From Pseudomonas sp. ICMP22404 (lineage in GTDB: Bacteria; Pseudomonadota; Gammaproteobacteria; Pseudomonadales; Pseudomonadaceae): DNA of 64,000 nt. The notes beneath the pieces were generated by a model. The model saw only the letters and a program-made list of their open reading frames with translations, was not told the origin of the DNA and did not search any database. The translations under genes and the position numbers were made by a program. Below are positions 28,652-38,032 of the stretch, piece after piece. Numbering within the stretch: position 1 is the stretch's first letter; each line of letters begins with the position of its first letter. Location: NCBI RefSeq assembly GCF_006227205.1, contig NZ_VCNG01000001.1, positions 186,001 to 250,000 on the forward strand, given 5' to 3'.

Positions 28652-30421
28652 TTACTGAGCCGGGGTCTCAGTGGTTGTCGCCGGTTTGGCCGCTGGCTTC
28701 TTCGCCGGTTCAGCCTTTTTCGCTGGCGCCTTGGCCGGGGCTTTTTTTGCCGCGGGTTTGGCTGCCGGCTTCTTCGCCGTGGCTTTGGTCGTGGCCTTTT
28801 TGGTCGGCTCGGCTTTTACCGGCGCGGCAGGCTTCGGCGCTTCCACAGGCGCTGGGGCCGGGGTTGGCGCTGGAGCAGGGGCCGGGGTCGACGGAGCGAC
28901 CGGCTCGGGTGCCTTGGCCGGCTCTGGCTTCTTCTCGTCATCCGAACCACCGAACAGGTTGGTGAAGAAGTTGCCTTTCTTCGCTGCCACCGCACCTGCA
29001 GCCGCCGCTGTCGCGGCCGGTGCGACCTTGGCCGGTTCGAACGACTTGCCCGCCGCCAGGTCTTGCACTTGGCTGGCCGCGCGCTGGCCGCTGCGCAACG
29101 CGCCTTCCAGGGTGCCCGGGTACAAGGCGTCCGTGTGTTCGCCGGCAAAGGCTACGCGCTGCAATGGTTTTTCCCACAGACGCCAGTACTTGCTGATCTG
29201 GCCCGGACCAAAGGCCAGGTACGAACCGCCCGTGGACGGGTCGGTGCTGTAGCGGCGGATTTCGTACCCGGTGAAAGCCCCACGAGCCTGTGGATAGAAC
29301 GTGTGCAGGCGGATCAGTACCTGGTCGACCATCTGCTTGTCGCCAAAAGCCTGCATCACCCGGGCACTGTCGCCCGAGAGATTGATGATCACATTGGCAC
29401 CGCCCTTCACGGCCGGTTCGATCCACATCATGCCCAGGCCGGTATTGCTGAAGATTTCACCCGACATGCGCGCCTTGCTGTCCCAGACCGGGGTCTTGAA
29501 CTTGAGCATGATCTGGTCGCGCCAGCCGTAGTTGGTGCTCTTGATCGCGCCAAGGTGCTGGGCGTCCAGGGCCGGGGTCAGCTGGATCTTGTTCAGGGCG
29601 CGCAGCGGTACGGCCAACACCACGTAATCGGCCTGGTAGCCGACGCTGCCGACCTTGACGGTCACGCCGTCCTTGTCCTGGGAAATGGCTGACACCGGAG
29701 AATCGGTTTTGATGGTTTTCAACTGCTTGAGGAAAGCCTGGGCCAGCACCTGACTGCCGCCGAGCAAACGCGAAGCCCGCAGGTCGCGGTCGGATACGCC
29801 GCGATTGACGCGGTTCTGCTGTGCGAAATACAGCAGCGACAGGCGCGACGGTTCGTCGTAACGGGTACGGATCTCCTGATTCACCAGCTGACGTGCAGTG
29901 GCCGGCAGTTGCAAGCGATCGAGCCAGGCAGACACCGTCATCTGGTCCAGAGCGTGCAACGTGCTGGTAGCCGTCGGGTTCAACGGGTCTTCGATGGAGC
30001 GCGCCAGCTCGTCCAGGGTGGTTTCGTAGCGCTTGATGGCTTCGGCGGTGGCTGGCTGCTTCGCGGCCAGGTCAGCGGCGGTGAAGTAAGTGCCGTCGAT
30101 CAGATAGCTGGGGGTGCGCACGAACTCGGGGGCCGGGGTGGTGCCCAGCTTGAACGTCGAGACATATTTGTTGAGCACCGGCTGTGTCTTTTCGTTGCCG
30201 ATCCACTCACTGGTGGCCATGCCCGAACGACCGCCCACGCTGGGTTTGGCTTCCAGCAGGGTCACCACCCAGCCTTTGTTCTGCAACTCATAGGCCGCTG
30301 TGAGCCCTGCCAGGCCGCCACCGATGACGATGGCCGTCGGTTGCTTGTCCTTCGCCAGCGCCGTAACGCTGAACAGCCCTATCATTACCAACGCACACGC
30401 GCGCAGCCAACCAGCAGACAT
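28652..30421 (-). CDS. Exported flavin monoamine oxidase with Ala/Lys/Pro-rich tail
   Basis: The 589-residue protein starts with a signal peptide (LRACALVMIGLFSVTALA). Residues about 28-460 are an FAD amine oxidase: dinucleotide motif AIVIGGGLAGLTAAYEL, LEAKPSVGGRSG, and the C-terminal FAD segment VAFAGEHTDALYPGTLEGAL. It would oxidise an amine in the periplasm or envelope; substrate unknown. From about residue 470 a tail rich in Ala, Lys and Pro (KKATTKATAKKPAAKPA, APAKAPAKKAEPAKK) resembles the histone H1-like AlgP tail. This fusion is unusual. No Tat twin-Arg is seen, although an FAD enzyme would be expected to need folded export. Confidence 0.85.
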   Translation of the reverse strand: MSAGWLRACALVMIGLFSVTALAKDKQPTAIVIGGGLAGLTAAYELQNKGWVVTLLEAKPSVGGRSGMATSEWIGNEKTQPVLNKYVSTFKLGTTPAPEFVRTPSYLIDGTYFTAADLAAKQPATAEAIKRYETTLDELARSIEDPLNPTATSTLHALDQMTVSAWLDRLQLPATARQLVNQEIRTRYDEPSRLSLLYFAQQNRVNRGVSDRDLRASRLLGGSQVLAQAFLKQLKTIKTDSPVSAISQDKDGVTVKVGSVGYQADYVVLAVPLRALNKIQLTPALDAQHLGAIKSTNYGWRDQIMLKFKTPVWDSKARMSGEIFSNTGLGMMWIEPAVKGGANVIINLSGDSARVMQAFGDKQMVDQVLIRLHTFYPQARGAFTGYEIRRYSTDPSTGGSYLAFGPGQISKYWRLWEKPLQRVAFAGEHTDALYPGTLEGALRSGQRAASQVQDLAAGKSFEPAKVAPAATAAAAGAVAAKKGNFFTNLFGGSDDEKKPEPAKAPEPVAPSTPAPAPAPTPAPAPVEAPKPAAPVKAEPTKKATTKATAKKPAAKPAAKKAPAKAPAKKAEPAKKPAAKPATTTETPAQ

Positions 30422-30643
30422 TCAGCGAACTCCGGAATAAAACAGGGAAATTTCAGGTTTCGAGCCAGTCGGCTCAGAGAACGGCGAAGAATACGCCAGC
30501 CATCAAAACGCCGCCAGCGACGTCTATCGCCTCGCTCAAAGCAGCAGGAACGACACAATGGGTTGTTCGCAGGGCCGTCATTGCATAGGCTTGCCCGATT
30601 GTTTGGCCCGCGCCCGCCGCGAGCCGCCTCGAGGAGACTGTAA

Positions 30644-32050
30644 ATGGGCCTGAATAACCAGTGGATGCAACGCGACCTCGCGGTGCTGTGGCATCCCTGC
30701 ACCCAGATGAAAGACCACGAACAACTGCCGCTGATCCCCATCAAGCGCGGTGAGGGCGTGTGGCTGGAGGACTTCGAAGGCAAGCGCTACCTCGACGCCG
30801 TCAGCTCCTGGTGGGTCAATGTATTCGGCCATGCCAACCCGCGCATCAACCAGCGGATCAAGGACCAGGTCGACCAGTTGGAGCATGTGATCCTCGCCGG
30901 TTTCAGTCACCAACCGGTGATCGAGCTGTCCGAGCGCCTGGTGAAGATGACGCCTGAAGGTCTGACACGGTGTTTCTACGCCGATAACGGCTCGTCCTGC
31001 ATCGAAGTGGCGATGAAGATGAGCTTCCATTACTGGGTCAATCGCGGCCGTTCCGACAAGAAGCGCTTCGTCACCCTGAGCAACAGTTACCACGGCGAAA
31101 CGATTGCGGCGATGTCGGTGGGCGACGTACCGCTGTTTACCGAGACCTACAAGGCGTTGCTGCTGGACACCCTCAAGGTACCGAGCCCCGACTGCTACCA
31201 TCGCCCCGAGGGCGTGAGCTGGGAAGAGCATTCACGCACGATGTTCGCCGCCATGGAACAGACCCTCGCCGAACACCACGACACCGTGGCTGCGGTGATC
31301 GTCGAGCCGCTGATCCAGGGCGCCGGCGGCATGCGCATGTATCACCCGGTGTACCTGAAGCTGCTGCGCGAAGCCTGCGACCGCTATGGCGTGCACCTGA
31401 TCCATGACGAAATCGCCGTGGGCTTCGGCCGTACGGGAACGATGTTCGCCTGCGAGCAGGCCGGTATCACGCCGGACTTCCTGTGCCTGTCCAAGGCCCT
31501 GACCGGTGGTTACCTGCCACTGGCGGCGTGCCTGACCACCGACGACGTCTACAGCGCGTTCTACGACGATTACCCCACCCTGCGCGCCTTCCTGCATTCC
31601 CACAGTTATACCGGTAACCCGCTGGCCTGCGCGGCCGCCTTGGCCACGCTGGATATCTTCGAAGAAGACCACGTCATCGACAACAACAAGGCCCTGGCCC
31701 AGCGCATGGCGAGCGCAACCGCGCACCTGGCCGATCACCCGAACGTGGCCGAAGTGCGCCAGACGGGCATGGTGCTGGCCATCGAGATGGTCAAGGACAA
31801 GGCGAGCAAGACCGCCTACCCCTGGCAGGAGCGGCGCGGCCTGAGCGTGTTCCAGCATGCCCTGGAGCGCGGTGCGTTGCTGCGGCCACTGGGCAGTGTG
31901 GTGTATTTCCTGCCGCCGTACGTCATCACCCCGGAGCAGATCGACTTCCTGGCACAAGTGGCCAGCGAAGGCATCGACATCGCCACCCGGGATACGGTCA
32001 GTGTGGCGGTGCCGAAGGACTTTCATCCGGGTTATCGCGATCCGGGCTGA
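30644..32050 (+). CDS. bioA: Adenosylmethionine-8-amino-7-oxononanoate aminotransferase
   Basis: The biotin pathway enzyme makes 7,8-diaminopelargonate using SAM as amino donor and PLP as cofactor. The 468 residues show DLAVLWHPCTQMKDHE, YLDAVSSWWVNVFGH, the IHDEIAVGFGRTG stretch, and the PLP Lys in LSKALTGGYLPLA. The start is preceded by GAGGAGACTGTAA. It lies apart from other bio genes. Bases 30422-30643 before it hold no gene. Confidence 0.96.
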   Translation: MGLNNQWMQRDLAVLWHPCTQMKDHEQLPLIPIKRGEGVWLEDFEGKRYLDAVSSWWVNVFGHANPRINQRIKDQVDQLEHVILAGFSHQPVIELSERLVKMTPEGLTRCFYADNGSSCIEVAMKMSFHYWVNRGRSDKKRFVTLSNSYHGETIAAMSVGDVPLFTETYKALLLDTLKVPSPDCYHRPEGVSWEEHSRTMFAAMEQTLAEHHDTVAAVIVEPLIQGAGGMRMYHPVYLKLLREACDRYGVHLIHDEIAVGFGRTGTMFACEQAGITPDFLCLSKALTGGYLPLAACLTTDDVYSAFYDDYPTLRAFLHSHSYTGNPLACAAALATLDIFEEDHVIDNNKALAQRMASATAHLADHPNVAEVRQTGMVLAIEMVKDKASKTAYPWQERRGLSVFQHALERGALLRPLGSVVYFLPPYVITPEQIDFLAQVASEGIDIATRDTVSVAVPKDFHPGYRDPG

Positions 32051-32062
32051 GCCTGGGCCACC

Positions 32063-32133
32063 GCCATCGCGGGCAAGCCTTGCTCCCACAGAGAAATGCG
32101 AAACCACTGTGGGAGCAAGGCTTGCCCGCGATG
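32063..32133. repeat. REPIN-like repeat pair
   Basis: ATCGCGGGCAAGCCTTGCTC and its inverted copy with a short loop of about 20 bases, between bioA and rsmE. Confidence 0.9.
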
Positions 32134-32181
32134 AGGCCGGGCGCTTCAACCACGATCATTTTTTTCTTGCAGAGACTCCAC

Positions 32182-32901
32182 ATGAGACTGTCCCGCTTCT
32201 TCATCGACACCCCCCTGAGCCTCGGCGATCACGAGTTGCCCGAAGCCCAGGCCCATTACATCGGCCGTGTGCTGCGCATGGCCGAAGGTGATGCGGTGCA
32301 GGTGTTCGACGGTTCGGGCCAGGAGTTTCGCGGTAGCCTGGCTGAAGTCGGCAAGAAGCGCGTGCGGGTGCAACTGGACGAACAGTTCGCCGGGCAGCCT
32401 GAATCGCCGTTGCGTATCCACCTTGGCCAGGGCCTGTCCCGGGGCGAACGCATGGACTGGGCGATTCAGAAAGCCACCGAGCTGGGAGTCAGCGAGATCA
32501 CACCGATTTTCAGCGAACGCTGCGAAGTGCGCCTCAAGGACGAGCGCGCCGACAGACGCCTGCTGCACTGGCGCCAGGTGGCGATCAGCGCCTGTGAGCA
32601 ATGCGGACGCTCGACCGTACCGGTGATCCATCCGCCGTTGCTGCTGGCCGACTGGCTGAAGCAGGCCGACGCCGAGCTGAAGCTGGTGCTGCACCCGGTG
32701 GCCGAACCGCTGGTCAGCCACGCCAGACCCTCGACGCTGGCGTTCCTGATCGGCCCCGAGGGCGGTTTGTCCGAGGCCGAAGTCGAACAGGCCCAGAGCG
32801 CCGGTTACCACGCCGCCCGCCTCGGTCCCCGTGTGCTGCGTACCGAAACCGCGCCGGTGGTGGCGCTGGCAGTGGCGCAGCAGTTGTGGGGGGATTTCTA
32901 G
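32182..32901 (+). CDS. rsmE: 16S rRNA (uracil(1498)-N(3))-methyltransferase
   Basis: A 239-residue SPOUT-class enzyme that methylates U1498 of 16S rRNA. N-terminal PUA-like part (MRLSRFFIDTPLSLGDHELP), then the knotted SAM site: FLIGPEGGLSEAEVEQA and LGPRVLRTETAPVVALA. The ATG at 32182 is preceded by GCAGAGACTCCAC. Between bioA and a repeat pair. Confidence 0.95.
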   Translation: MRLSRFFIDTPLSLGDHELPEAQAHYIGRVLRMAEGDAVQVFDGSGQEFRGSLAEVGKKRVRVQLDEQFAGQPESPLRIHLGQGLSRGERMDWAIQKATELGVSEITPIFSERCEVRLKDERADRRLLHWRQVAISACEQCGRSTVPVIHPPLLLADWLKQADAELKLVLHPVAEPLVSHARPSTLAFLIGPEGGLSEAEVEQAQSAGYHAARLGPRVLRTETAPVVALAVAQQLWGDF

Positions 32902-32919
32902 ACCCGTCGAAGTTTCACT

Positions 32920-33008
32920 TGTGGGAGCGAGCCTGCTCGCGATAGCGGTGTATCAGTCAATCACCTCCTGATTGACACGCCGCCTTCGCGAGCGGGCTCG
33001 CTCCCACA
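32920..33008. repeat. REPIN-like repeat pair
   Basis: GTGGGAGCGAGCCTGCTCGC and inverted GCGAGCGGGCTCGCTCCCAC, between the convergent rsmE and binding-protein genes. Confidence 0.9.
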
Positions 33009-33028
33009 ATGGTTATTGGCATTGCCGA

Positions 33029-33931
33029 TTATTGCACCGGATCACTCACCGGCCTGGCGATAATCGCCTTCAGCTCGCTGGTCATCGGGAACTCCAGGTT
33101 CAGGCCCTTGGGGGGAATCGGTTTCTGGAACCAGCGGTCGTAGATAGCGTTGATCTCACCGGACTTGTACAGGTCCCCCAGGGTCGCATTGACCAGTGCC
33201 AGGAATTGCGGATCATCCTTGCGCACCATGCAACTGTAGATTTCCCGCGACTGTTCTTTGCCCACCACGACCCAGTTGTGTGGATCGCGTGCCTTGGCTC
33301 GTTCGCCATAGAGCAGCGCATCGTCCATGTAAAAAGCCGCCGCCCGGCCGGTCTCGAGCATCTGAAACGCCTCGCCATGGTCTTTCGCACTGATGATGAA
33401 CATGTCGGCCTGGTTGTCCTGGTTGTAGCTTTTCAGGAAACGCTCGTTGGTGGTGCCTGCGGTGGTCACCACGTTCTTGCCGCGCAGGTCGGCAAAGCTG
33501 TGGATGCCGCTGTCCCTGGCCGTCAGCAACTGGCCCTTCACGTAGATGAAACCGTAGGAAAACGCCACTTGCTTCTGCCGCTCGGCCGTCACCCCGGTGG
33601 AGCCACATTCCAGGTCGACGGTGCCGTTCTGCACCAACGGGATGCGGGTCTGGGAGGTGACCAGGTTGTACTTCACCTCCAGTTGCGGCAGCGCCAGTTG
33701 GGCCTTGATCCGCTCGACGATTTTGTTTGCCAGGTCCACCGAGTAGCCCATCGGTTTGCCGCTGCTGTCGCCTATGTAGGAAAACGGCACCGAAGCGTCG
33801 CGATACCCCAGGGTGATGCCATGGGTGCTGGCGATTTTCTCCAGCGTGCCGCTCGGAGGTGCTTGTGTAGCGTGGGCATGGGCGCTCAACAACAGGCTCA
33901 GGGTGCAGCCGATCAACGTGATTTTTTGCAT
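33029..33931 (-). CDS. Amino-acid ABC transporter substrate-binding protein (GltI/AatJ-like)
   Basis: The 300-residue precursor has a signal peptide (KITLIGCTLSLLLSAHAHA). The mature protein is a family 3 binding protein of the glutamate/aspartate type: ITLGYRDASVPFSYIGD, PMGYSVDLANKIVERI, and VDLECGSTGVTAERQ with the Arg that binds the carboxylate. No permease genes are adjacent. It follows a DadA-like oxidoreductase by 24 bases, so it may deliver the amino acid that enzyme acts on. Confidence 0.88.
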   Translation of the reverse strand: MQKITLIGCTLSLLLSAHAHATQAPPSGTLEKIASTHGITLGYRDASVPFSYIGDSSGKPMGYSVDLANKIVERIKAQLALPQLEVKYNLVTSQTRIPLVQNGTVDLECGSTGVTAERQKQVAFSYGFIYVKGQLLTARDSGIHSFADLRGKNVVTTAGTTNERFLKSYNQDNQADMFIISAKDHGEAFQMLETGRAAAFYMDDALLYGERAKARDPHNWVVVGKEQSREIYSCMVRKDDPQFLALVNATLGDLYKSGEINAIYDRWFQKPIPPKGLNLEFPMTSELKAIIARPVSDPVQ

Positions 33932-33955
33932 TGTTATTCTCCGTTGCGGGGTGGG

Positions 33956-35197
33956 TCAGGCGGCGCGGGGCGTGAGGCCCTGCAAATCTATGGACGGTGT
34001 GCGCTGGCGGATCAGTTCGCTGAGCAGGCGAGCGCTGCCACAAGCCAGGGTGAAACCCAGCGCCCCATGGCCGAGGTTGAGCCACAGGTTGCGATAGCCG
34101 GTGGCGCCGATCAGTGGCACACCGCTGGGAGTGGCCGGGCGCATGCCGGCCCATGCGATGGCGTGCTCGTAATCCCCGGCCAGGGGAAAGGTTTCCTGGG
34201 CCTGGCGCTTGATCAGGGCCAGGCGTCGCGGATCCGGCGTCGGGTCGAAGCCGACGATATCCACCATCGCCGCCACCCGCAAATACTCGCCGATTCGCGC
34301 ATAGACAATCTTGCGGTCATAGTCAGTGATGCTCAGGTCCGGGGCCCGATGCGCTGCGCCAATCGGCACGGTCAGGCTGTAACCCTTGAGCGGGTACAGC
34401 GGCATTCGCACTCCCGGTAACGCCAGGGTCGCGCTGCGGTGACCGGCGGCAATCACGAGGCTGTCCACCGGCAAGCGCTGTCCATTCAATTCGATGGCGT
34501 GCACCTGTCCATCGGCGTGGCAAATGCCGGTCACCGTCTGCCCCAACAAGAATTCACAGCGCCCCGACGCCTGCAGGCGTGCGGCCAGTTGCTGGCAAAA
34601 AGCGTGGCAATCGGCGACCTCCTCGTCCGGCGTGTAGATCCCGCCCACCAACGGCACGCCCGCCAGCGCCGGCTCCAGGCTCGCGCACTCGGCGGGCCCG
34701 AGCACCTGCTGGTGCACGTTGTCCGCCAGTCGCCGCCGGGCATGGTGGAAATGGGCTGCGTCACGAAACGTCACCAACTTGCCATTGCGCCGCCAGTCGA
34801 AGCCATCGAGGCGATCGTCTTCGCGCCAGCCCTGCATGGTGGCCTGGCTCAGCAGTGCCAGGCGTAACAGGTGGGCGCTGTTGCGTCGGTTGATCGACGT
34901 CCGGCACGCCGCGATGAACGCAGCCATCCAGCGCCACTGGGCAGGATCCAGGCGGGGCCGCAACCTGAGTGGCGAATCCCCGCGCAACATCCAGCCGAGC
35001 GCCTGCCAGGGCACCCCAGCATCCGCCAGGGGGGCAACGTAGCGATAGGACAATTGGCCACCGTTGGCAAAGCTCGTCTCGCTGCCCAGCGCATCCCTGG
35101 CTTCCACCAGCGTCACGTCGACGCCGTCGCGAACCAGTGCATAAGCCGTCGCCAGCCCGACCACGCCACCGCCGATGATGCACACCCGTTGTCCCAT
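33956..35197 (-). CDS. FAD-dependent D-amino acid dehydrogenase (DadA-like)
   Basis: The 413-residue protein has the FAD motif RVCIIGGGVVGLATAYALVRDG and the DadA-like ETSFANGGQLSYRYVAPLAD. GYSLTVPIG and AWAGMRPATPSGVPLIG are further DAO/DadA signatures. Such enzymes oxidise D-amino acids to keto acids and pass electrons to the quinone pool. It is not beside an alanine racemase gene as true dadA usually is, so this is a paralogue with unknown preferred substrate. Divergent from a LysR regulator, which probably controls it. Confidence 0.88.
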   Translation of the reverse strand: MGQRVCIIGGGVVGLATAYALVRDGVDVTLVEARDALGSETSFANGGQLSYRYVAPLADAGVPWQALGWMLRGDSPLRLRPRLDPAQWRWMAAFIAACRTSINRRNSAHLLRLALLSQATMQGWREDDRLDGFDWRRNGKLVTFRDAAHFHHARRRLADNVHQQVLGPAECASLEPALAGVPLVGGIYTPDEEVADCHAFCQQLAARLQASGRCEFLLGQTVTGICHADGQVHAIELNGQRLPVDSLVIAAGHRSATLALPGVRMPLYPLKGYSLTVPIGAAHRAPDLSITDYDRKIVYARIGEYLRVAAMVDIVGFDPTPDPRRLALIKRQAQETFPLAGDYEHAIAWAGMRPATPSGVPLIGATGYRNLWLNLGHGALGFTLACGSARLLSELIRQRTPSIDLQGLTPRAA

Positions 35198-35302
35198 GTC
35201 CGCCTCACATCCGTTTCCGATCAGTCGAGATTAGGGGCAGGTGACAGCCTCGGAACAATGAATAAAGATGGAGCACCTATAAACAAAGGTTATGGGCCCG
35301 CC

Positions 35303-36220
35303 ATGCGCCTTCGTCATATCGAAATTTTCCAGGCCATACGCCAGGCCGGCTCCATCAGCGGCGCCGCGCAGTTGCTGCACGTTTCCCAACCGGCGGTGAC
35401 CAAAGTGCTGCAGCACGCCGAGCAACAGCTGGGATTTGCCCTGTTCCTGCGGGTGCGCGGCAAGTTGCAGGCGACCCCCGAAGCCCTGGAGCTGGAGCGC
35501 GAAGTCGACAAGGTCAGCGAAAGCCTGCAAGGCGTGCGGCGACTGGCCCAAAGCCTGCGCCGCGAGCCCGGTCACAACCTGCGCATCGGCGCGACCCCGG
35601 CCCTGGCCCTGTCGCTGCTGCCGGCGGCCATTCATCAATGGACCCGGCACTACCCGGACATTATCTGTGAACTGTCCAGCGCCCACAGCCGTGAACTGGT
35701 GCAGAACCTGTTGATGCGCGAGATCGACGTCGCCCTGACCTTGCAGCCACCTGATCATCCGGGGCTCAAGGCCCAGCCCCTGGCCAGCGGGGTGCTGGTG
35801 GCGCTGGCGCCAAAGGGGCACTGGAGCGACGCGGCGGTGGGTAAACCGATGTCGTTGCAGGAACTGGCCGGCGCGCCCCTGATTGGCCTTTCCAGCGCCG
35901 ATCCGCTCTCGGCCCGACTGGACGGCTATCTGGAAGCGGTGGCCCCTGCGCCACGCATCAGCATCGCCGTGCAGACCTATTCGCTGGCCCGGGCCATGGT
36001 GGAATCAGGCGCCGGCATGGCGGTGATCGACCCGTTCACGGCCCTTGGCGCCTCGAAGACCTGCACGGCGATCCGACCGTTGTCGCCACCGCTGCCCATC
36101 TCGCTCTACGCCGTGACCCGGGCCAATGAAGCGCCGGCACATACCCTGGGCGCCCTGCTGGAGATTTTCGCCAGTCAGGCCCAGGAGCAACTGGATCGGT
36201 TGTTCACGGCTGCCCACTAA
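35303..36220 (+). CDS. LysR family transcriptional regulator
   Basis: The 305-residue protein has an N-terminal winged helix (RHIEIFQAIRQAGSISGAAQL, then SQPAVTKVLQHAEQQLG) and a C-terminal effector domain (DIICELSSAHSRELVQNLL). It is divergent from the DadA-like gene with 105 bases between, a standard LysR arrangement, so control of the DadA-like and binding-protein genes is likely. An alternative ATG at 35259 would add 15 residues. Its stop overlaps the end of the convergent trhA-like gene by 4 bases. Confidence 0.92.
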   Translation: MRLRHIEIFQAIRQAGSISGAAQLLHVSQPAVTKVLQHAEQQLGFALFLRVRGKLQATPEALELEREVDKVSESLQGVRRLAQSLRREPGHNLRIGATPALALSLLPAAIHQWTRHYPDIICELSSAHSRELVQNLLMREIDVALTLQPPDHPGLKAQPLASGVLVALAPKGHWSDAAVGKPMSLQELAGAPLIGLSSADPLSARLDGYLEAVAPAPRISIAVQTYSLARAMVESGAGMAVIDPFTALGASKTCTAIRPLSPPLPISLYAVTRANEAPAHTLGALLEIFASQAQEQLDRLFTAAH

Positions 36221-36834
36221 AGGACGTAGAACAGAATCGCCACGAAGTGCAGCAGGCTGCCGGCGATCACAAACAGATGCCAGATGCCATGGGCATGACG
36301 CAATCGTTTATCGAGGGCGAAGAAAATGATGCCCACGGTGTACAACACCCCACCCGAGGCCAGCCAGGCGAAACCGGCGCTGCCCAGGGCCGCCAACAGC
36401 GGCTTGACCGCCACCAGCACGATCCAGCCCATCACGGCGTAGATCACGATCGACAGGATCCGCGCCTCGGAACGCGGCTTGATCTCTTGCAGGATGCCGA
36501 TCAATGCCAGCCCCCAGACGATCCCGAACAACGTCCAGCCCCACGGCCCACGCAGGGTCACCAGACAGAACGGTGTATAACTGCCTGCGATCAGCAAGTA
36601 GATCGAAAAATGATCGACCTTCTGCATGATCGCTTTCTTGCGCCCGCGCACGCTGTGGTAGACCGTCGAGGCGCTGTACAGCACCAGCAGGGTAAACCCG
36701 TAGATCGCCACGCTGACGATCTTCCATGGATCGCCGGTCAGCCCGGCAAGCACCACCAGCCACACTCCGCCGATAAACGCCGCAATCGCTCCAACCAGGT
36801 GGGTCCAGGCGTTCAGTCGCTCCCCATGATACAT
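36217..36834 (-). CDS. Hemolysin III / TrhA family membrane protein (PAQR)
   Basis: The 205-residue inner-membrane protein has seven helices. PAQR pattern: NAWTHLVGAIAAFIG at the N-terminus, LYSASTVYHSV, DHFSIYLLIAGSYTPFCL, and RHAHGIWHLFVIAGSLLHF with the metal-ligand His residues. E. coli TrhA regulates membrane fluidity; haemolysis is not implied. Convergent with the LysR gene. Confidence 0.93.
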   Translation of the reverse strand: MYHGERLNAWTHLVGAIAAFIGGVWLVVLAGLTGDPWKIVSVAIYGFTLLVLYSASTVYHSVRGRKKAIMQKVDHFSIYLLIAGSYTPFCLVTLRGPWGWTLFGIVWGLALIGILQEIKPRSEARILSIVIYAVMGWIVLVAVKPLLAALGSAGFAWLASGGVLYTVGIIFFALDKRLRHAHGIWHLFVIAGSLLHFVAILFYVL

Positions 36835-36987
36835 CGATTCCTACCCCTCCATGATGAAACACGCGCCAAGGCTCAGGCCTGGGGCGCAAAAGTGCAATGG
36901 TTTGCTGTGAGTTGCGATCATCTGTAAATCTCCTCGCACCCAGGTTCATTGGGGCACAATCGGATGACACGAATAAGAGTCCGCCCC

Positions 36988-37908
36988 ATGCTGATCGACG
37001 AAGAATTGACCCTGAAGAAACTCGAGGTGTTCCTGGCCTTCATGCGCACCGGCAACCTGGCGCGGGCAGCGGCGGAGTTGCAGACCAGCAATGTCAGCGT
37101 GCACCGGGCGATTCATTCGCTGGAAAGCGCCCTGCGCTGCCCGCTGTTCAAGCATGAAGGCCGCAACCTCACACCGCTGGAAAGCGCCTATGTGCTGGAG
37201 GAGCGGGCGCAGAAGCTGATCCAGGATGTGGTCGAAAGCGTACGCCTGACCCGCGAAGCCGCCGGGTTCTCCGCCGAGCGCTTCAAGCTGGGGTCGCTGT
37301 ACTCGCTGACGGTCAAGACCGTGCCGCAGTTGATCATGGGCCTGAAGATCCGTCGCAGTGAACTCAACATCGATCTGATCATGGGCTCGAACATCGACCT
37401 GCTGTACAAGCTCAAGAACATGGAAGTCGATGCCATCCTGGTGTCCCTGGACGACAGCGTCAACGACCCGGATTGCGAACACATCGCCCTGTTTTCCGAC
37501 GACATATTCCTCGCCACGCCGGCCGACTCACCGTTTGCCCAACGCAGCGAAGTCGACCTGGCCGAAGTCCGTGACGAGACGTTCATCACCCTGACCCAGG
37601 GCTTCGCCACCCATCAGGACGGGGTACGGGTATTCAGGCAGGCGGGGTTCGAGCCGAAGGTGGCGATGCAGGTCAACGACATCTTCACCCTGCTGAGCAT
37701 GGTCAGCTCAGGGGTGGGTTATGCCTTGCTGCCGGGCAGGATTGCGGCCGTGTACGAGAACCGGGTGAAACTGATCCCATTGCAGGAGAAGTACCGCTTG
37801 CAGCAACACATTGGCGTGGTCTTCCTCAAGGCCAAGGAGCGCGATCCGAACCTGCTGGCGTTGCTTGCCGAATGCCGGATGTATGCCAATCGCCAAGCCA
37901 TCCCATGA
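36988..37908 (+). CDS. mdcR: LysR family regulator of malonate use
   Basis: The 306-residue protein has a LysR winged helix (KKLEVFLAFMRTGNLARAAAE, SNVSVHRAIHSLESAL) and effector domain. Its place at the madM end of the mdc operon and overall sequence match MdcR, the activator responding to malonate. The ATG at 36988 gives MLIDEELTLKKLEVFL. Unlike most LysR genes it is not divergent from its target: the mdcA promoter is 7 kb away. The stop codon overlaps a repeat pair. Confidence 0.88.
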   Translation: MLIDEELTLKKLEVFLAFMRTGNLARAAAELQTSNVSVHRAIHSLESALRCPLFKHEGRNLTPLESAYVLEERAQKLIQDVVESVRLTREAAGFSAERFKLGSLYSLTVKTVPQLIMGLKIRRSELNIDLIMGSNIDLLYKLKNMEVDAILVSLDDSVNDPDCEHIALFSDDIFLATPADSPFAQRSEVDLAEVRDETFITLTQGFATHQDGVRVFRQAGFEPKVAMQVNDIFTLLSMVSSGVGYALLPGRIAAVYENRVKLIPLQEKYRLQQHIGVVFLKAKERDPNLLALLAECRMYANRQAIP

Positions 37909-38014
37909 TCGTCCCCACGCTCTGCGTGGGGATGCTGCCCGGGACGCTCCGCGTCCCAAAAGCGTGACGCGGAGCGTCAAAAGAGGCATTCCCACGCAGA
38001 GCGTGGGAACGATC
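37907..38014. repeat. REPIN-like repeat pair (CCACGCTCTGCGTGG type)
   Basis: GATCGTCCCCACGCTCTGCG at the left, GCGTCCC / GGAGCGTC inner arms, and an inverted copy ending GTGGGAACGATC at the right. Same type as the element at 63531-63639 and different from the main family. It begins inside the mdcR stop. Confidence 0.9.
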
Positions 38015-38032
38015 AAACTGCAGCCTGCAAAA

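Noticed and set aside
28594-28965. A plus-strand frame opposite the flavin oxidase tail
   Set aside because: It is the mirror of the Ala/Lys/Pro-rich tail and owes its length to the biased composition.
36217-36834. Hemolysin III annotation as a virulence factor
   Set aside because: The family is PAQR/TrhA, involved in membrane homeostasis; haemolysis is not supported.
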